In this document: in pieces, positions 43,842 to 52,734 of the stretch
Layout of the letters: the number at the start of each line of letters is the position of its first letter
Position numbering within the stretch: position 1 is the stretch's first letter
Assembly (NCBI GenBank): GCA_025357835.1
Contig: JANYLM010000130.1
Location: 78,438-142,437, forward strand
Direction of reading: 5' to 3'
DNA from: Gammaproteobacteria bacterium
GTDB lineage: Bacteria; Pseudomonadota; Gammaproteobacteria; Steroidobacterales; Steroidobacteraceae
DNA length: 64,000 bases
Notes under the pieces: generated by a model
The model's input: the letters and a program-made list of their open reading frames with translations, nothing else
Databases searched by the model: none
Told to the model about the DNA's origin: nothing
Translations under genes and position numbers: made by a program

Positions 43842-46358
43842 ATGAATCACTCAAGTTGCTTTAAGAGAGTACTTGTAGTTTTGTGCGGGTTAAGTTCGAT
43901 TGCGGCAACGTTGCCCGCCCTGGGCGAGGGCAGCAGCGCGACTCCGATCTCGGAAATTCCTGAAATCGTGGTTACCGCGCAAAAACGCGCGGAAAGCGCG
44001 CAGAGCGTACCGATTGCCGTGACTGCTTTCACGGGTGCAACTCGCGATTTGATCGGCATCGAAACCACCCAGGATTTGACTAACTATGCCCCGGGCGTGA
44101 CGTACAGCTTCCAGTCCGATCGTATGTATGTTCGAGGCCTGGGACGCTCGGCGAATAATTTGGGTATCGACAACTCGATCGCCACTTACTTGGACGGCAT
44201 CTATAGCTCGTTCTTTCGGATTGCGGATTCGAGTTCTCTGTTTATCGGTCAAGAGGAAATTTACCGCGGACCGCAGGGCACGTTGTTCGGACGTAATGCC
44301 ATTGGCGGCGCCTTCGTGCTCACCAGCCCACGCCCGACGGACCAGCTGGAAGGCGAGGCGCATCTGAAGATCGGCAACTATCATTCCGAGGACATCGAAG
44401 CCACGGTTTCCGGTCCCATCAGCGATTCTTTGCGCTTTCGTGCCACCGCCGGTGAATACAAGCAAGGACAGGGATACTTTAAAAGCGTGACGGGTAGCGA
44501 TCGCGATGGTGCCGGCTGGAAGAACGACCACGAGTATCAGATTCAATTGGCCGGCAACGTCGGCACTGCGTTCGATTGGTGGCTGAAGGCCGATCATCTG
44601 CATTGGAACATCGGCTGGGGCTCACAGGTTCAAACCAGCCCCTATGTCACGAACTGCGTGGGCCCAAGCCTTTTAGGCACCCCCGGTTCGATTAATTGCG
44701 GCGGTCTGCAGCCAAGCCCGTGGTACAACGCCGCGCCCGGCTTGAATCCGGCGGTGCCGCAATTGACACAGCCAAACCCGCCGAATAACGGCTCAACGTA
44801 CACAACTCCCAACGACACCAATAATCGCGAACGTCTCAAAGACGATCAATTGTTCGTGTTCGAGGGCGTCGGGCATTTGGGCTTCGCCAATTTGAAATAC
44901 ACAGGCGGCTTTTTTTCCTCGGAGTACCAGCTGGTCACCGACTACGACAATACTGCACGTCCGTCCTATGTGTTTACCCCCAACGGCGGCGCACCGGTCA
45001 CGATCAATTCAGCGGAATATTTGAGCTATAAGGAAGTCCGGCGTTATTACAGCAATGAGTTGGACCTCATCTCGAGCACCGACGATGCGCTGCAGTACGT
45101 TCTCGGCCTATATCAATACGATGAGCATAGCCGACAGCCGGTAACAATCGGCAATGTGGTGCCGCAGGCCGTGTATCAGTCGCCGCTCGACGGTGCGAGC
45201 CTCTTGGCGGGCGCCCCCGCCCCCGCGCCGCTGAATCCCGATGGCGCTTGGTACCACGTCGACCAGCACACGGCATCGAGATCTGCAGCGGCCTTCGGCC
45301 AGCTCGACTGGAAGTTTGCCGACACCTGGAAGGCAACGGTCGGCGTACGCTACACCCGGGATAGTAAGTCCTCCCTGGATTCCGCACGCTACGTGGTATG
45401 GGACCCGACGTTGCCGTTTGGCCTTGGCGGCGTAGGCATCGATTTCACACCATTGGCCTTCGGCAAGGTGGCTAAACCCGATCCGTCAGGCAATGGCAAC
45501 TACAGCCGTCAGCTGCAGATCAATTCGCACGCCGTGACCGGAACCGCCGGCGTCGAGTGGATGCCCGATCGCGACACCCTGGGCTACCTTAAGTACAGCC
45601 GCGGCTACAAGGAAGCGGGCATCAATGCCGGCTCGGCCCTAGTCGCAAACCCCTACACCAAGCCTGAATACAATGACGCCTTGGAACTCGGCTGGAAGCA
45701 GACCTTGAATCATGTGTTGCAGATCAATTCGTCGCTGTTCTACTACAAGTACCGAGGGGCGCAATATCCCTTGGTTGAATTCGGTGGCCCAGTTGCGCAG
45801 ACGGTGTTCTTCAATCTCGACGAGAGGGTTTACGGCGCCGAATTCGAGACCCAGTGGCAGGTCAGCGACGCGCTGCGCCTTCTGATGGACTATTCGTATC
45901 TGCGCGCCTATTTCACGGATCGCAACACCTATGTCGATGCATTCTCCGGGCTGCCGACGAGCATTTACGGCAACGCGGTCCCGGGGTCGCCCAGGAACAA
46001 GTTCACCTTTAACGGCGTCTACACCTGGCTATTCGCGCCAGGCTCTTTTGCGCTGTCGGGTAGCTACGCTTGGCGCGATCGCGTCGTGTCCACGCCTTTC
46101 CCAGATTCTCAATTTGCCGCGGGCTCCTATGGGCAGACCGACTTTCGCGGGACTTGGACGGATGTCACCAACCGCTGGAGTGTATTCGGGTATTTAAGAA
46201 ACGCCCTTGACGTGCGCGGCAGCGATGGCGTCGGCATCGATTCCAGTCTCTACAGCGCACCGGTGGGCGCAGGTGGACCTACGCTGGCTCGAAGTCTCAT
46301 CTACCCGCGAACCTTTGGCGTCGAGTTTCGAGTTCGTTTTGGGGCCAAGGTGCATTGA
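43842..46358 (+). CDS. TonB-dependent outer membrane receptor
   Basis: A 838-residue receptor, ATG with GGGGAGA six bases before it. A signal peptide ends near LPALGEG. The plug opens with EIPEIVVTAQKRAESAQSVP and contains YRGPQGTLFGRNAIGGAFVL near residue 148. The barrel has typical alternating aromatic strands and ends VEFRVRFGAKVH, a slight departure from the usual C-terminal Phe (His here). It starts an apparent operon of receptor, PQQ dehydrogenase, cytochrome/propeller protein and ThDP enzyme. It probably imports the substrate of that pathway or a derivative. Confidence 0.93.
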   Translation: MNHSSCFKRVLVVLCGLSSIAATLPALGEGSSATPISEIPEIVVTAQKRAESAQSVPIAVTAFTGATRDLIGIETTQDLTNYAPGVTYSFQSDRMYVRGLGRSANNLGIDNSIATYLDGIYSSFFRIADSSSLFIGQEEIYRGPQGTLFGRNAIGGAFVLTSPRPTDQLEGEAHLKIGNYHSEDIEATVSGPISDSLRFRATAGEYKQGQGYFKSVTGSDRDGAGWKNDHEYQIQLAGNVGTAFDWWLKADHLHWNIGWGSQVQTSPYVTNCVGPSLLGTPGSINCGGLQPSPWYNAAPGLNPAVPQLTQPNPPNNGSTYTTPNDTNNRERLKDDQLFVFEGVGHLGFANLKYTGGFFSSEYQLVTDYDNTARPSYVFTPNGGAPVTINSAEYLSYKEVRRYYSNELDLISSTDDALQYVLGLYQYDEHSRQPVTIGNVVPQAVYQSPLDGASLLAGAPAPAPLNPDGAWYHVDQHTASRSAAAFGQLDWKFADTWKATVGVRYTRDSKSSLDSARYVVWDPTLPFGLGGVGIDFTPLAFGKVAKPDPSGNGNYSRQLQINSHAVTGTAGVEWMPDRDTLGYLKYSRGYKEAGINAGSALVANPYTKPEYNDALELGWKQTLNHVLQINSSLFYYKYRGAQYPLVEFGGPVAQTVFFNLDERVYGAEFETQWQVSDALRLLMDYSYLRAYFTDRNTYVDAFSGLPTSIYGNAVPGSPRNKFTFNGVYTWLFAPGSFALSGSYAWRDRVVSTPFPDSQFAAGSYGQTDFRGTWTDVTNRWSVFGYLRNALDVRGSDGVGIDSSLYSAPVGAGGPTLARSLIYPRTFGVEFRVRFGAKVH

Positions 46359-46379
46359 CAGGGCTAACCTGCTGCGCCT

Positions 46380-48314
46380 GTGAACCTACCCATGACTGAA
46401 ACTTTGAAGCTGCGATTTTGCCGTGCCGCGTGTGCTGCACTAGCCGCGAACGCCTGTCTTGCCGCCATGGCAGTGGCGCAATCGGCTCCGGCCGCACCGC
46501 TCAGCGGTGCGGCCGTGTTCACTGCGCACTGCAAGTCTTGCCATGAACCGCCCATCGAACGAGCGCCGAGTCGGGTGGATCTCGCGTTTCGTCCGCGCGC
46601 AAGCATCGTGACGGCATTGACGACCGGAGTGATGTCGCCGATGGCGAAGGACCTGTCGCGTGCGGAGATTGACGCGGTCGCCGCCTACTTGCAGCCGAGC
46701 GAGATTTTGAGTTCGACCGGGGTCGACCCGCCATGCTCGACAAATGAACCCATACGCGCCGGCTCCTCCGACTGGCCGAGCATGGGCATTGACGACTCTG
46801 CCGGCCGTTTTCAGCGACATCCGGGATTGCGGGCCGAGGACGTGCCCAAGCTCAAGGTCAAGTGGTCCTTTGCCATGCCGGGCGGGGGGCAGCCCACCGT
46901 GATCGGCCATTGGCTGTTCGTCAACAACCGCGGCGGAAAGCTTTACGCCTTGGACGCCAGGACGGGATGTGTTCATTGGGCTCATGAGGGCTCAGGATCG
47001 CGCACGACCGCGATGGTGCTCCGCTCAGCGATTTCGCCGAGCGGCTGGGTGACGCTCGCCGGCATCGACATCCGCAGGGTGCGCGCCTTTGATGCCCAAA
47101 CCGGCAAGGAGTTGTGGACCAGCGAACCGCTGGATTCCCACGCCGCCGCATTCATCAATGGCTCCCCCGTTGTCTCCGGAACTCAGATCTTCGTTCCCAT
47201 CTCCTCGGGCGAGGAAGTGCTGGCCATCCCGAAAGACTACCCCTGCTGCTCCTTCCGCGGATCCTTGGTCGCGCTCGACCTTAGAACGGGTCGCAGGCAG
47301 TGGCAGACGTTCATGATTACGCAGCCGCTTCACCCGACCCGCGTCAACGCGGCGGGCACACAGATGCAAGGACCGGCTGGGGCACCCGTTTGGGCGGCAC
47401 CCACTGCCGATCCGCAGCGTGGCGTGGTGTACGTCGCGACCGGGAATAGCTATACCGACGTAGCGACGGACGGTACCGACTCCATCGTCGCGCTCGACAT
47501 GAAAACCGGCAGCCTGCGCTGGCGAACTCAGGCCACCGCGGACGACAATTTCATTCAAGGTTGCTTCGGCGCGGTCAAGGCCGCAAATTGTCCCCAGACC
47601 ACAGGTCCTGACCATGACTTCGGCGCAACTCCCATCTTGTTCGGTAAACGCGGGACGCCACAAGTCCTGGTAGCAGGGCAGAAGTCGGGGATAGTGTACG
47701 GCCTCAACCCCGACACCGGCCGCGTGCTGTGGCACACCGCCGTCGGCAAAGGGTCGCCCCTTGGCGGAATAGAGTGGGGAATAGCGTCCGACGAGCGCCA
47801 TGTTTTCGTACCGGTCGCGGATATCGGCGAACTTTTCGATGAAATTTTAGTGGCCGCCGGCAGACCTCCCATGCTTGGGCTTAACACGCCGGGCCAACCG
47901 GGCCTGTCTGCGCTGGACCCCACCAGCGGCAAACTCATCTGGAACACGCCCGCCCCCGTCGCGCCGTGCAAGTACGCGGGCAACCGGTCCGGTGACTTCA
48001 TGCAAGGGGCCTGCGTACGCGCGCAATCCGCGGCGCCGGGCGCCATGCCGGGGGTAGTGTTCTCCGGAACATTGGACGGTTGGCTGCGTGCCTATGATTC
48101 GGCCACCGGACAAATCATTTGGGCGTTCAGCACGACGGCTCAAACTTACCAGACGGTCAACGGCATTGCCGAACAACCCGGCGGCGGAATCGATGGGATG
48201 GGCCCCACCATCGCCGGCGGCATGCTGTACACCATGTCAGGGTTCAATGGTGCCAGTCGTACCGGAGGCAATGGAGTCAATGTCCTATTAGCGTTCTCGG
48301 TCGACGGGCATTGA
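46380..48314 (+). CDS. cytochrome c-fused PQQ-dependent dehydrogenase (polyvinyl alcohol dehydrogenase-like)
   Basis: A 644-residue protein (GTG start; an ATG four codons later also gives a complete signal peptide). A heme c domain with CKSCH at residues 51-55 comes first. The PQQ-type propeller follows with blade tryptophan motifs (KLYALDARTGCVHWAHEG, LVALDLRTGRRQWQT, WLRAYDSATGQIIWAF) and a vicinal disulfide candidate DYPCCSFRGS near 289. Order heme-propeller is that of PVA dehydrogenases, the reverse of type II alcohol dehydrogenases. It would oxidise a secondary alcohol to a ketone in the periplasm with internal electron transfer. The actual substrate is unknown. Confidence 0.88.
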   Translation: MNLPMTETLKLRFCRAACAALAANACLAAMAVAQSAPAAPLSGAAVFTAHCKSCHEPPIERAPSRVDLAFRPRASIVTALTTGVMSPMAKDLSRAEIDAVAAYLQPSEILSSTGVDPPCSTNEPIRAGSSDWPSMGIDDSAGRFQRHPGLRAEDVPKLKVKWSFAMPGGGQPTVIGHWLFVNNRGGKLYALDARTGCVHWAHEGSGSRTTAMVLRSAISPSGWVTLAGIDIRRVRAFDAQTGKELWTSEPLDSHAAAFINGSPVVSGTQIFVPISSGEEVLAIPKDYPCCSFRGSLVALDLRTGRRQWQTFMITQPLHPTRVNAAGTQMQGPAGAPVWAAPTADPQRGVVYVATGNSYTDVATDGTDSIVALDMKTGSLRWRTQATADDNFIQGCFGAVKAANCPQTTGPDHDFGATPILFGKRGTPQVLVAGQKSGIVYGLNPDTGRVLWHTAVGKGSPLGGIEWGIASDERHVFVPVADIGELFDEILVAAGRPPMLGLNTPGQPGLSALDPTSGKLIWNTPAPVAPCKYAGNRSGDFMQGACVRAQSAAPGAMPGVVFSGTLDGWLRAYDSATGQIIWAFSTTAQTYQTVNGIAEQPGGGIDGMGPTIAGGMLYTMSGFNGASRTGGNGVNVLLAFSVDGH

Positions 48315-48352
48315 TCAAAGTCACAAGCGCAAACTGCGCACGGGGAGTGTTC

Positions 48353-50011
48353 GTGGCAAGTAGGTATCTCTTGGCATTGCTCTTGATGATGGCAGGCGTG
48401 AGTACCCAGGCGGGAACGCTGTCCGGCACCGTCATAGGCGAGGCGGGTGCCCCGCAGGCAGGCACCATGGTGCGAGTCACTGAAGACAAGCCGAACGGCA
48501 ATTCGATAACGGTGTACTGCGATGCGCAAGGCCGCTTCCGCCTGAAAACCAGCTTGCAGGGCGCATTGAAAGCCCGCGTGCGACAGCCTTATTACGAAGA
48601 TCTGGAGGAGTCGATCACCCTGCAGCCGGATGCAGTGCTGACTCGCGCATTTGTCTTAAAGAAGATGGCGGACGCCCAGGCGATCTCCGACAGCTTGCCC
48701 GCAGGCTACCATTTTGGACATCTGCCCTTCGAGACCGCCGTAGGCTCGCCGTTCACGAAGTACCAATTTCAGCGCGACTGCCTGACCTGCCATCAATTGG
48801 GCAACGCCCTGACGCGCGTACCGCGCTCGGCGGAAAGCTGGGCGACCACGATTCAACGTATGCATGCTTACCTTGGGAACTTCGACGTCGAGTTGCGGGA
48901 GCGTCGCGCCAAGCTGCTCGCGGCAGGCTTTGACGGCAATGCTCTGGCGGTGCGTCCGGAGTTTCCAGTGGACCCGCTGATCTTCAAGGCCGCTGTCTAT
49001 GAGTATCCCCTGCCGGGTGCCTACTCGCCGCACGATGCGGCCGTCAGCGAGACCGATGGCTGGGTGTATATCGTCGATCAAGGGGTCGACTTCATGGCGG
49101 CAGTCAACCTTGCAACCGGCACCTCTCACTACATTGCGCATCCGGCACAGGGGGTGAAACCCCATGGACCGACTGAGATGGGCGGCGGAGTACTTCACGG
49201 CCCGCATTCGCTCGCCATGGGGCCTGACGGCAAGTGGTACACGACCAACTCGTTTTCGCAGCGCATTGGGATTTTCAACCCTAGAACCATGCAGTGGGAA
49301 GACTCGATCCCGATCGGCGGCCACGCTGCATATCCGCATACCATTCGCTTCGATAAGCATGGCATTGCTTGGTTCACCCTCGCGCAGAGCGAACAAGTGG
49401 GGCGATTGGACCCGAAGACTCGGGAGGTGAAACTGATCGATTTGCCGGCTCTGCGCTCAACGGGAATAGCGGGAGTCACTGTCCCGTACGGAATCGATGT
49501 CAGTCCGATCGACGGCACCGTGTGGTACACGCGTTTGTTCGGCGACAAGATCGGGCGCATCGAGCCGCAGACGCTGCAACTCAAAGAATATGATTCGCCG
49601 GTCAGGGGGCCGCGCCGCATGCGCTTCGACAAGGAAGGCTCGCTATGGGTCACCGGTTTCTCGGACGGGATTTTAGCGCGCGTGCGGCCGAAGCCATTCG
49701 CGGCGAGCGAGGGCTTCAAGTCCGAACTTTACCGGATGCCCGAGTTTGCGGCCGGATACCAGCCGGCGCCGTATGCACTCGGCATCAATCCAAAAACCCA
49801 GGAAGTGTGGATCAACGAAAACCTCACCGATCGCATTTTCCGGTTTATTCCGAAGTCGAAACGCTTTGTCGTGTATCCCATGCCGCTGAGAGGCACCTAC
49901 ACTCGAGATTTCAGCTTCACGAAGGACGGTAAGGCGTGCACCAGCAACGATCCCGTGCCGCCCGCGGCTCTCGAAGGTGGCGTACAGGAATTGATTTGCA
50001 TAGCGCCGTAG
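48353..50011 (+). CDS. secreted c-type cytochrome with carboxypeptidase-regulatory-like and Vgb-like propeller domains
   Basis: I start at the GTG at 48353, with GGGGAG five bases before it, giving 552 residues; the open frame upstream lies inside the dehydrogenase gene. A signal peptide ends STQAG. Residues about 20-95 form a beta-sandwich resembling carboxypeptidase regulatory domains (LSGTVIGEAGAPQAGTMV). A heme c site DCLTCHQLG lies near 143. Residues about 210-545 are a propeller like virginiamycin B lyase (HGPHSLAMGPDGKWYTTNS, YGIDVSPIDGTVWYTRLF). An electron-transfer or lyase role next to the PQQ dehydrogenase is plausible but unproven. Confidence 0.82.
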   Translation: MASRYLLALLLMMAGVSTQAGTLSGTVIGEAGAPQAGTMVRVTEDKPNGNSITVYCDAQGRFRLKTSLQGALKARVRQPYYEDLEESITLQPDAVLTRAFVLKKMADAQAISDSLPAGYHFGHLPFETAVGSPFTKYQFQRDCLTCHQLGNALTRVPRSAESWATTIQRMHAYLGNFDVELRERRAKLLAAGFDGNALAVRPEFPVDPLIFKAAVYEYPLPGAYSPHDAAVSETDGWVYIVDQGVDFMAAVNLATGTSHYIAHPAQGVKPHGPTEMGGGVLHGPHSLAMGPDGKWYTTNSFSQRIGIFNPRTMQWEDSIPIGGHAAYPHTIRFDKHGIAWFTLAQSEQVGRLDPKTREVKLIDLPALRSTGIAGVTVPYGIDVSPIDGTVWYTRLFGDKIGRIEPQTLQLKEYDSPVRGPRRMRFDKEGSLWVTGFSDGILARVRPKPFAASEGFKSELYRMPEFAAGYQPAPYALGINPKTQEVWINENLTDRIFRFIPKSKRFVVYPMPLRGTYTRDFSFTKDGKACTSNDPVPPAALEGGVQELICIAP

Positions 50012-51720
50012 GCAGCCGCGACGGCGTTGGTCTGCGGCCGCCGCATCGATTCGCCAACGCGCTCAAGCGTCACGGCGTCGAGTATCTGTTCGGGCAGAGC
50101 AATCCGCCCGCCCTGACTCTGGCGGCGGATGATCTGGGGATTCGTCAGATCGGGTACCGACAAGAGAACGCCGGCACCTACATGGCCGATGGCTATGCGC
50201 GCATCACAGGCAAGGTGCCCGTTGTTACGGCCCAGAACGGCCCGGCGGCGACCTTGTTGGTGCCAGGGCTGGCCGAGTGCCTGTCGGCGTCCGTTGCCAT
50301 CGTCGCCCTGGTCCAGGATGTCGGTCCCGGCTGGCGAGATCGCAACGCGTTTCAGGAATTGGATCAGTTGGAGCTGTTCAAGGGAGTGTCCAAATGGATC
50401 CGGCGTGTGACGACTGCGGATCGAATCGAAGACTATGTGGACATGGCTTTTACCGCGGCTGCCAGCGGGCGCCCGGGACCCGCGGTACTGCTGGTGTCCA
50501 TGGAATTGCTGGCCGAACAAGCTGAGCAGCCCGTGGCGGCGCGCAAAGCTCGCTTAGGCATCTATCCGCTCGACCGTACCCAGCCTGAGGCAACACAAAT
50601 TACCGCGGCAGCCGAGTTATTGGCCGGCGCTCACGCGCCATTCGTCTTTGCCGGCGGAGGTGTAATCGGTTCAGGGGCTCAAGAGGAACTGCGCACATTG
50701 CAGGAGCTGGCTCACCTGCCGGTCGCAACGACCACCATGGGCAAGGGCAGTGTAGACGAAACACATCCCCTGTCGATGGGCGTCATTGGCTACTTCATGG
50801 CGACCCGGGGCATGGCGAAGTTCGTCAAACCGATGGTAACGGATGCGGATGTCATCTTGCTGATTGGCAATAGAACCAACCAAAACGGCACCGACTCCTG
50901 GAAGCTGCTGCCGGCACAGGCAAACTACATTCACATCGATATTGATCCCGGCGAAATCGGCCGAAACTACGAGGCGCTGCGCCTCAATGGCGACGCCAAA
51001 CTAACGCTGCAGGCCCTGAATTGCGCGCTGGCCGCACAGGACCTTTCCAAGCGCAGCTCAGCACGCGCGGCGGCACAGAGCATTATCGCGAGCGCGAGGA
51101 TTCGCCATCGTGAAGAAATCGCCGGCGTCACTCATTCCAATGCCGCACCGATTCGCCCCGAGCGTTTCATGGCCGAACTCGAAGCGCAATTGTCACCCGA
51201 TCATATCGTAGTGGCTGACGCGAGTTTCTCGTCAATCTGGGTGGCCAACTATCTCACCGCCAAATTCGAGCGGCGTTTTATAACTCCCCGCGGCCAGGCG
51301 GGTCTCGGCTGGGGGTTTCCCATGGCCATGGGCGCGAGCCTAGGCAGGCCCGATAGACCGGTCTTCTGCGTCGTCGGCGACGGCGGCTTTGGCCATGTTT
51401 GGTCTGAATTGGAAACGGCACGGCGGCACGCCATCCGCGTGGTAGTGGCAGTCATGAATAACTCGGTTCTCGGCTACCAAAAACATGCCGAAGATGCTGC
51501 GCTGGGGCGGCATACGAATGTCTGCGATTTCTTGCCGGTTGACCACGCAGCGATTGCCGAAGCGTGCGGAGTGAAGGGAATTCGCGTGGCAGGCGCCGAG
51601 CACATTGCGGCGGCAATCAGGGAAGCAATGGCGGCCGATACGGCCGTGCTCATCGATGTACTGGTCGATCCCAACGCCATGCCGCCGGTGACGGCGTTCA
51701 CCCGCTTGCCGCACTACTGA
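49996..51720 (+). CDS. thiamine diphosphate-dependent enzyme (acetolactate synthase/decarboxylase superfamily)
   Basis: The likely start is the TTG at 49996, with AGGA five bases upstream, inside the last 16 bases of the previous gene; this gives 574 residues. The catalytic Glu lies in YRQENAGTYMADGYAR near residue 55. The central domain is at 190-330 and the ThDP motif is VVGDGGFGHVWSELETARRH near 460, ending in a conserved double Asn (VMNNSVLG). The family includes acetolactate synthase, benzoylformate decarboxylase, oxalyl-CoA decarboxylase and cyclohexane-1,2-dione hydrolase. In this context cleavage of a C-C bond beside a carbonyl is the likely role. Confidence 0.88.
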   Translation: MHSAVGSRDGVGLRPPHRFANALKRHGVEYLFGQSNPPALTLAADDLGIRQIGYRQENAGTYMADGYARITGKVPVVTAQNGPAATLLVPGLAECLSASVAIVALVQDVGPGWRDRNAFQELDQLELFKGVSKWIRRVTTADRIEDYVDMAFTAAASGRPGPAVLLVSMELLAEQAEQPVAARKARLGIYPLDRTQPEATQITAAAELLAGAHAPFVFAGGGVIGSGAQEELRTLQELAHLPVATTTMGKGSVDETHPLSMGVIGYFMATRGMAKFVKPMVTDADVILLIGNRTNQNGTDSWKLLPAQANYIHIDIDPGEIGRNYEALRLNGDAKLTLQALNCALAAQDLSKRSSARAAAQSIIASARIRHREEIAGVTHSNAAPIRPERFMAELEAQLSPDHIVVADASFSSIWVANYLTAKFERRFITPRGQAGLGWGFPMAMGASLGRPDRPVFCVVGDGGFGHVWSELETARRHAIRVVVAVMNNSVLGYQKHAEDAALGRHTNVCDFLPVDHAAIAEACGVKGIRVAGAEHIAAAIREAMAADTAVLIDVLVDPNAMPPVTAFTRLPHY

Positions 51721-51742
51721 ATGCGGCGAACGCCGCGGCATT

Positions 51743-52510
51743 TCAATCCGCGAGGCGAGCTAGGACATTGTTGCGAAAACCCGTGAGCCGCCCACCGTCC
51801 ACCACGAAGGTGTGGCCGGTGATGTACCTGCTCTGATCGCTGGCGAGAAAGTGGTACACACCCACCAAATCGTCTACTTCAGCGATTCGCCCCAGAGCTG
51901 AAAGATGCTTTGCGAGGGTGTTCAGAATGTGTCCGGGCGGCAGCATGGGAGTTTTGACCGGCCCAGGCGCAACGGCGTTGCAACGAATGCCGCGTAAGCC
52001 TAGTTCGACCGCTGCGGTCTTGGTCATGCTGATGATGGCGGCTTTGGTCGCGCTATAATCGAAGAAGCCTTCGTTTTGCTGCAGTCCGGCTACCGAGGCC
52101 GTGGTAATGATCGACCCGCCGTCTCGCATGTGCCGAGGTCCATACTTCAAGATGTAGTAGGTGCCGTAGAAATTCAGTGCCACCACAGCGTCCAGCACTT
52201 CCTCATCGGACTCTGTGATGTGTTGGCCTTTTCCAGGCATCCCCGCATTGTGAACGATGACATCAAGTTTGCCGATGGTTTCCTCGGCGTCCTTGAGGGA
52301 ATTGACGACGTTGTCGCGATCGGTGACGTTAGTCGCGCGGAAAATCCCCCCGGCGTCGAGCACCGATTGCGGTGGCGCTTGAATATCGGCGACGACAACC
52401 CGAGCGCCCTCCTGCAAGAAGCGCTGACAAGTGCCGAGGCCGATCCCCGACGCGCCGCCGGTGATGAAAACGGATTTATTCGCGAGGCTGAAGGGGGATG
52501 GGTTTTCGAT
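51743..52510 (-). CDS. short-chain dehydrogenase/reductase with non-canonical (ATC) start
   Basis: The frame shows a complete 255-residue SDR: cofactor motif FITGGASGIGLG, VHNAG, the Ser in ITTASVAG, and the active-site YSATK with PGPVKTPM after it. Between an in-frame stop (TGA) and the nucleotide-binding motif no ATG, GTG or TTG exists. An ATC at 52510 has GGAGAG four bases upstream and gives a normal N terminus (xENPSPFSLANKSVFITGG). The first ordinary start, TTG 52417, would delete the whole Rossmann glycine loop. So either ATC starts the gene or a point mutation has silenced it. It would oxidise or reduce an alcohol/ketone and lies convergent to the ThDP gene. Confidence 0.75.
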   Translation of the reverse strand: MENPSPFSLANKSVFITGGASGIGLGTCQRFLQEGARVVVADIQAPPQSVLDAGGIFRATNVTDRDNVVNSLKDAEETIGKLDVIVHNAGMPGKGQHITESDEEVLDAVVALNFYGTYYILKYGPRHMRDGGSIITTASVAGLQQNEGFFDYSATKAAIISMTKTAAVELGLRGIRCNAVAPGPVKTPMLPPGHILNTLAKHLSALGRIAEVDDLVGVYHFLASDQSRYITGHTFVVDGGRLTGFRNNVLARLAD

Positions 52511-52734
52511 AAATCTCTCCGGTCAAGATATCTCTTGTGCATGGGAGCGGGATGGCCAGGATGTTTCAAGCCTATATATAGGCGGCATCGGATTCAATAC
52601 GCGTGGCAGAGCTCACGCCTTTATGTCGCTGGCGGTCAATTCCTTGTCGGCTACGGTGCAGCGGAGGGATCGCTTTGCGGTAAGAAGGGGGCGCGTAGTA
52701 CATCCCATACGAGATCAAAATTGGGGAGTGACCC

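Noticed and set aside
48119..48352. Long N-terminal extension of the cytochrome/Vgb-like protein
   Set aside because: It lies inside the PQQ dehydrogenase gene and encodes nonsense-like Arg/Pro-rich sequence; the GTG at 48353 gives a signal peptide.
52174..52569. 131-residue minus-strand ORF with an ATG ahead of the SDR
   Set aside because: It is in another frame from the SDR motifs; joining it would need a frameshift with no supporting signal.
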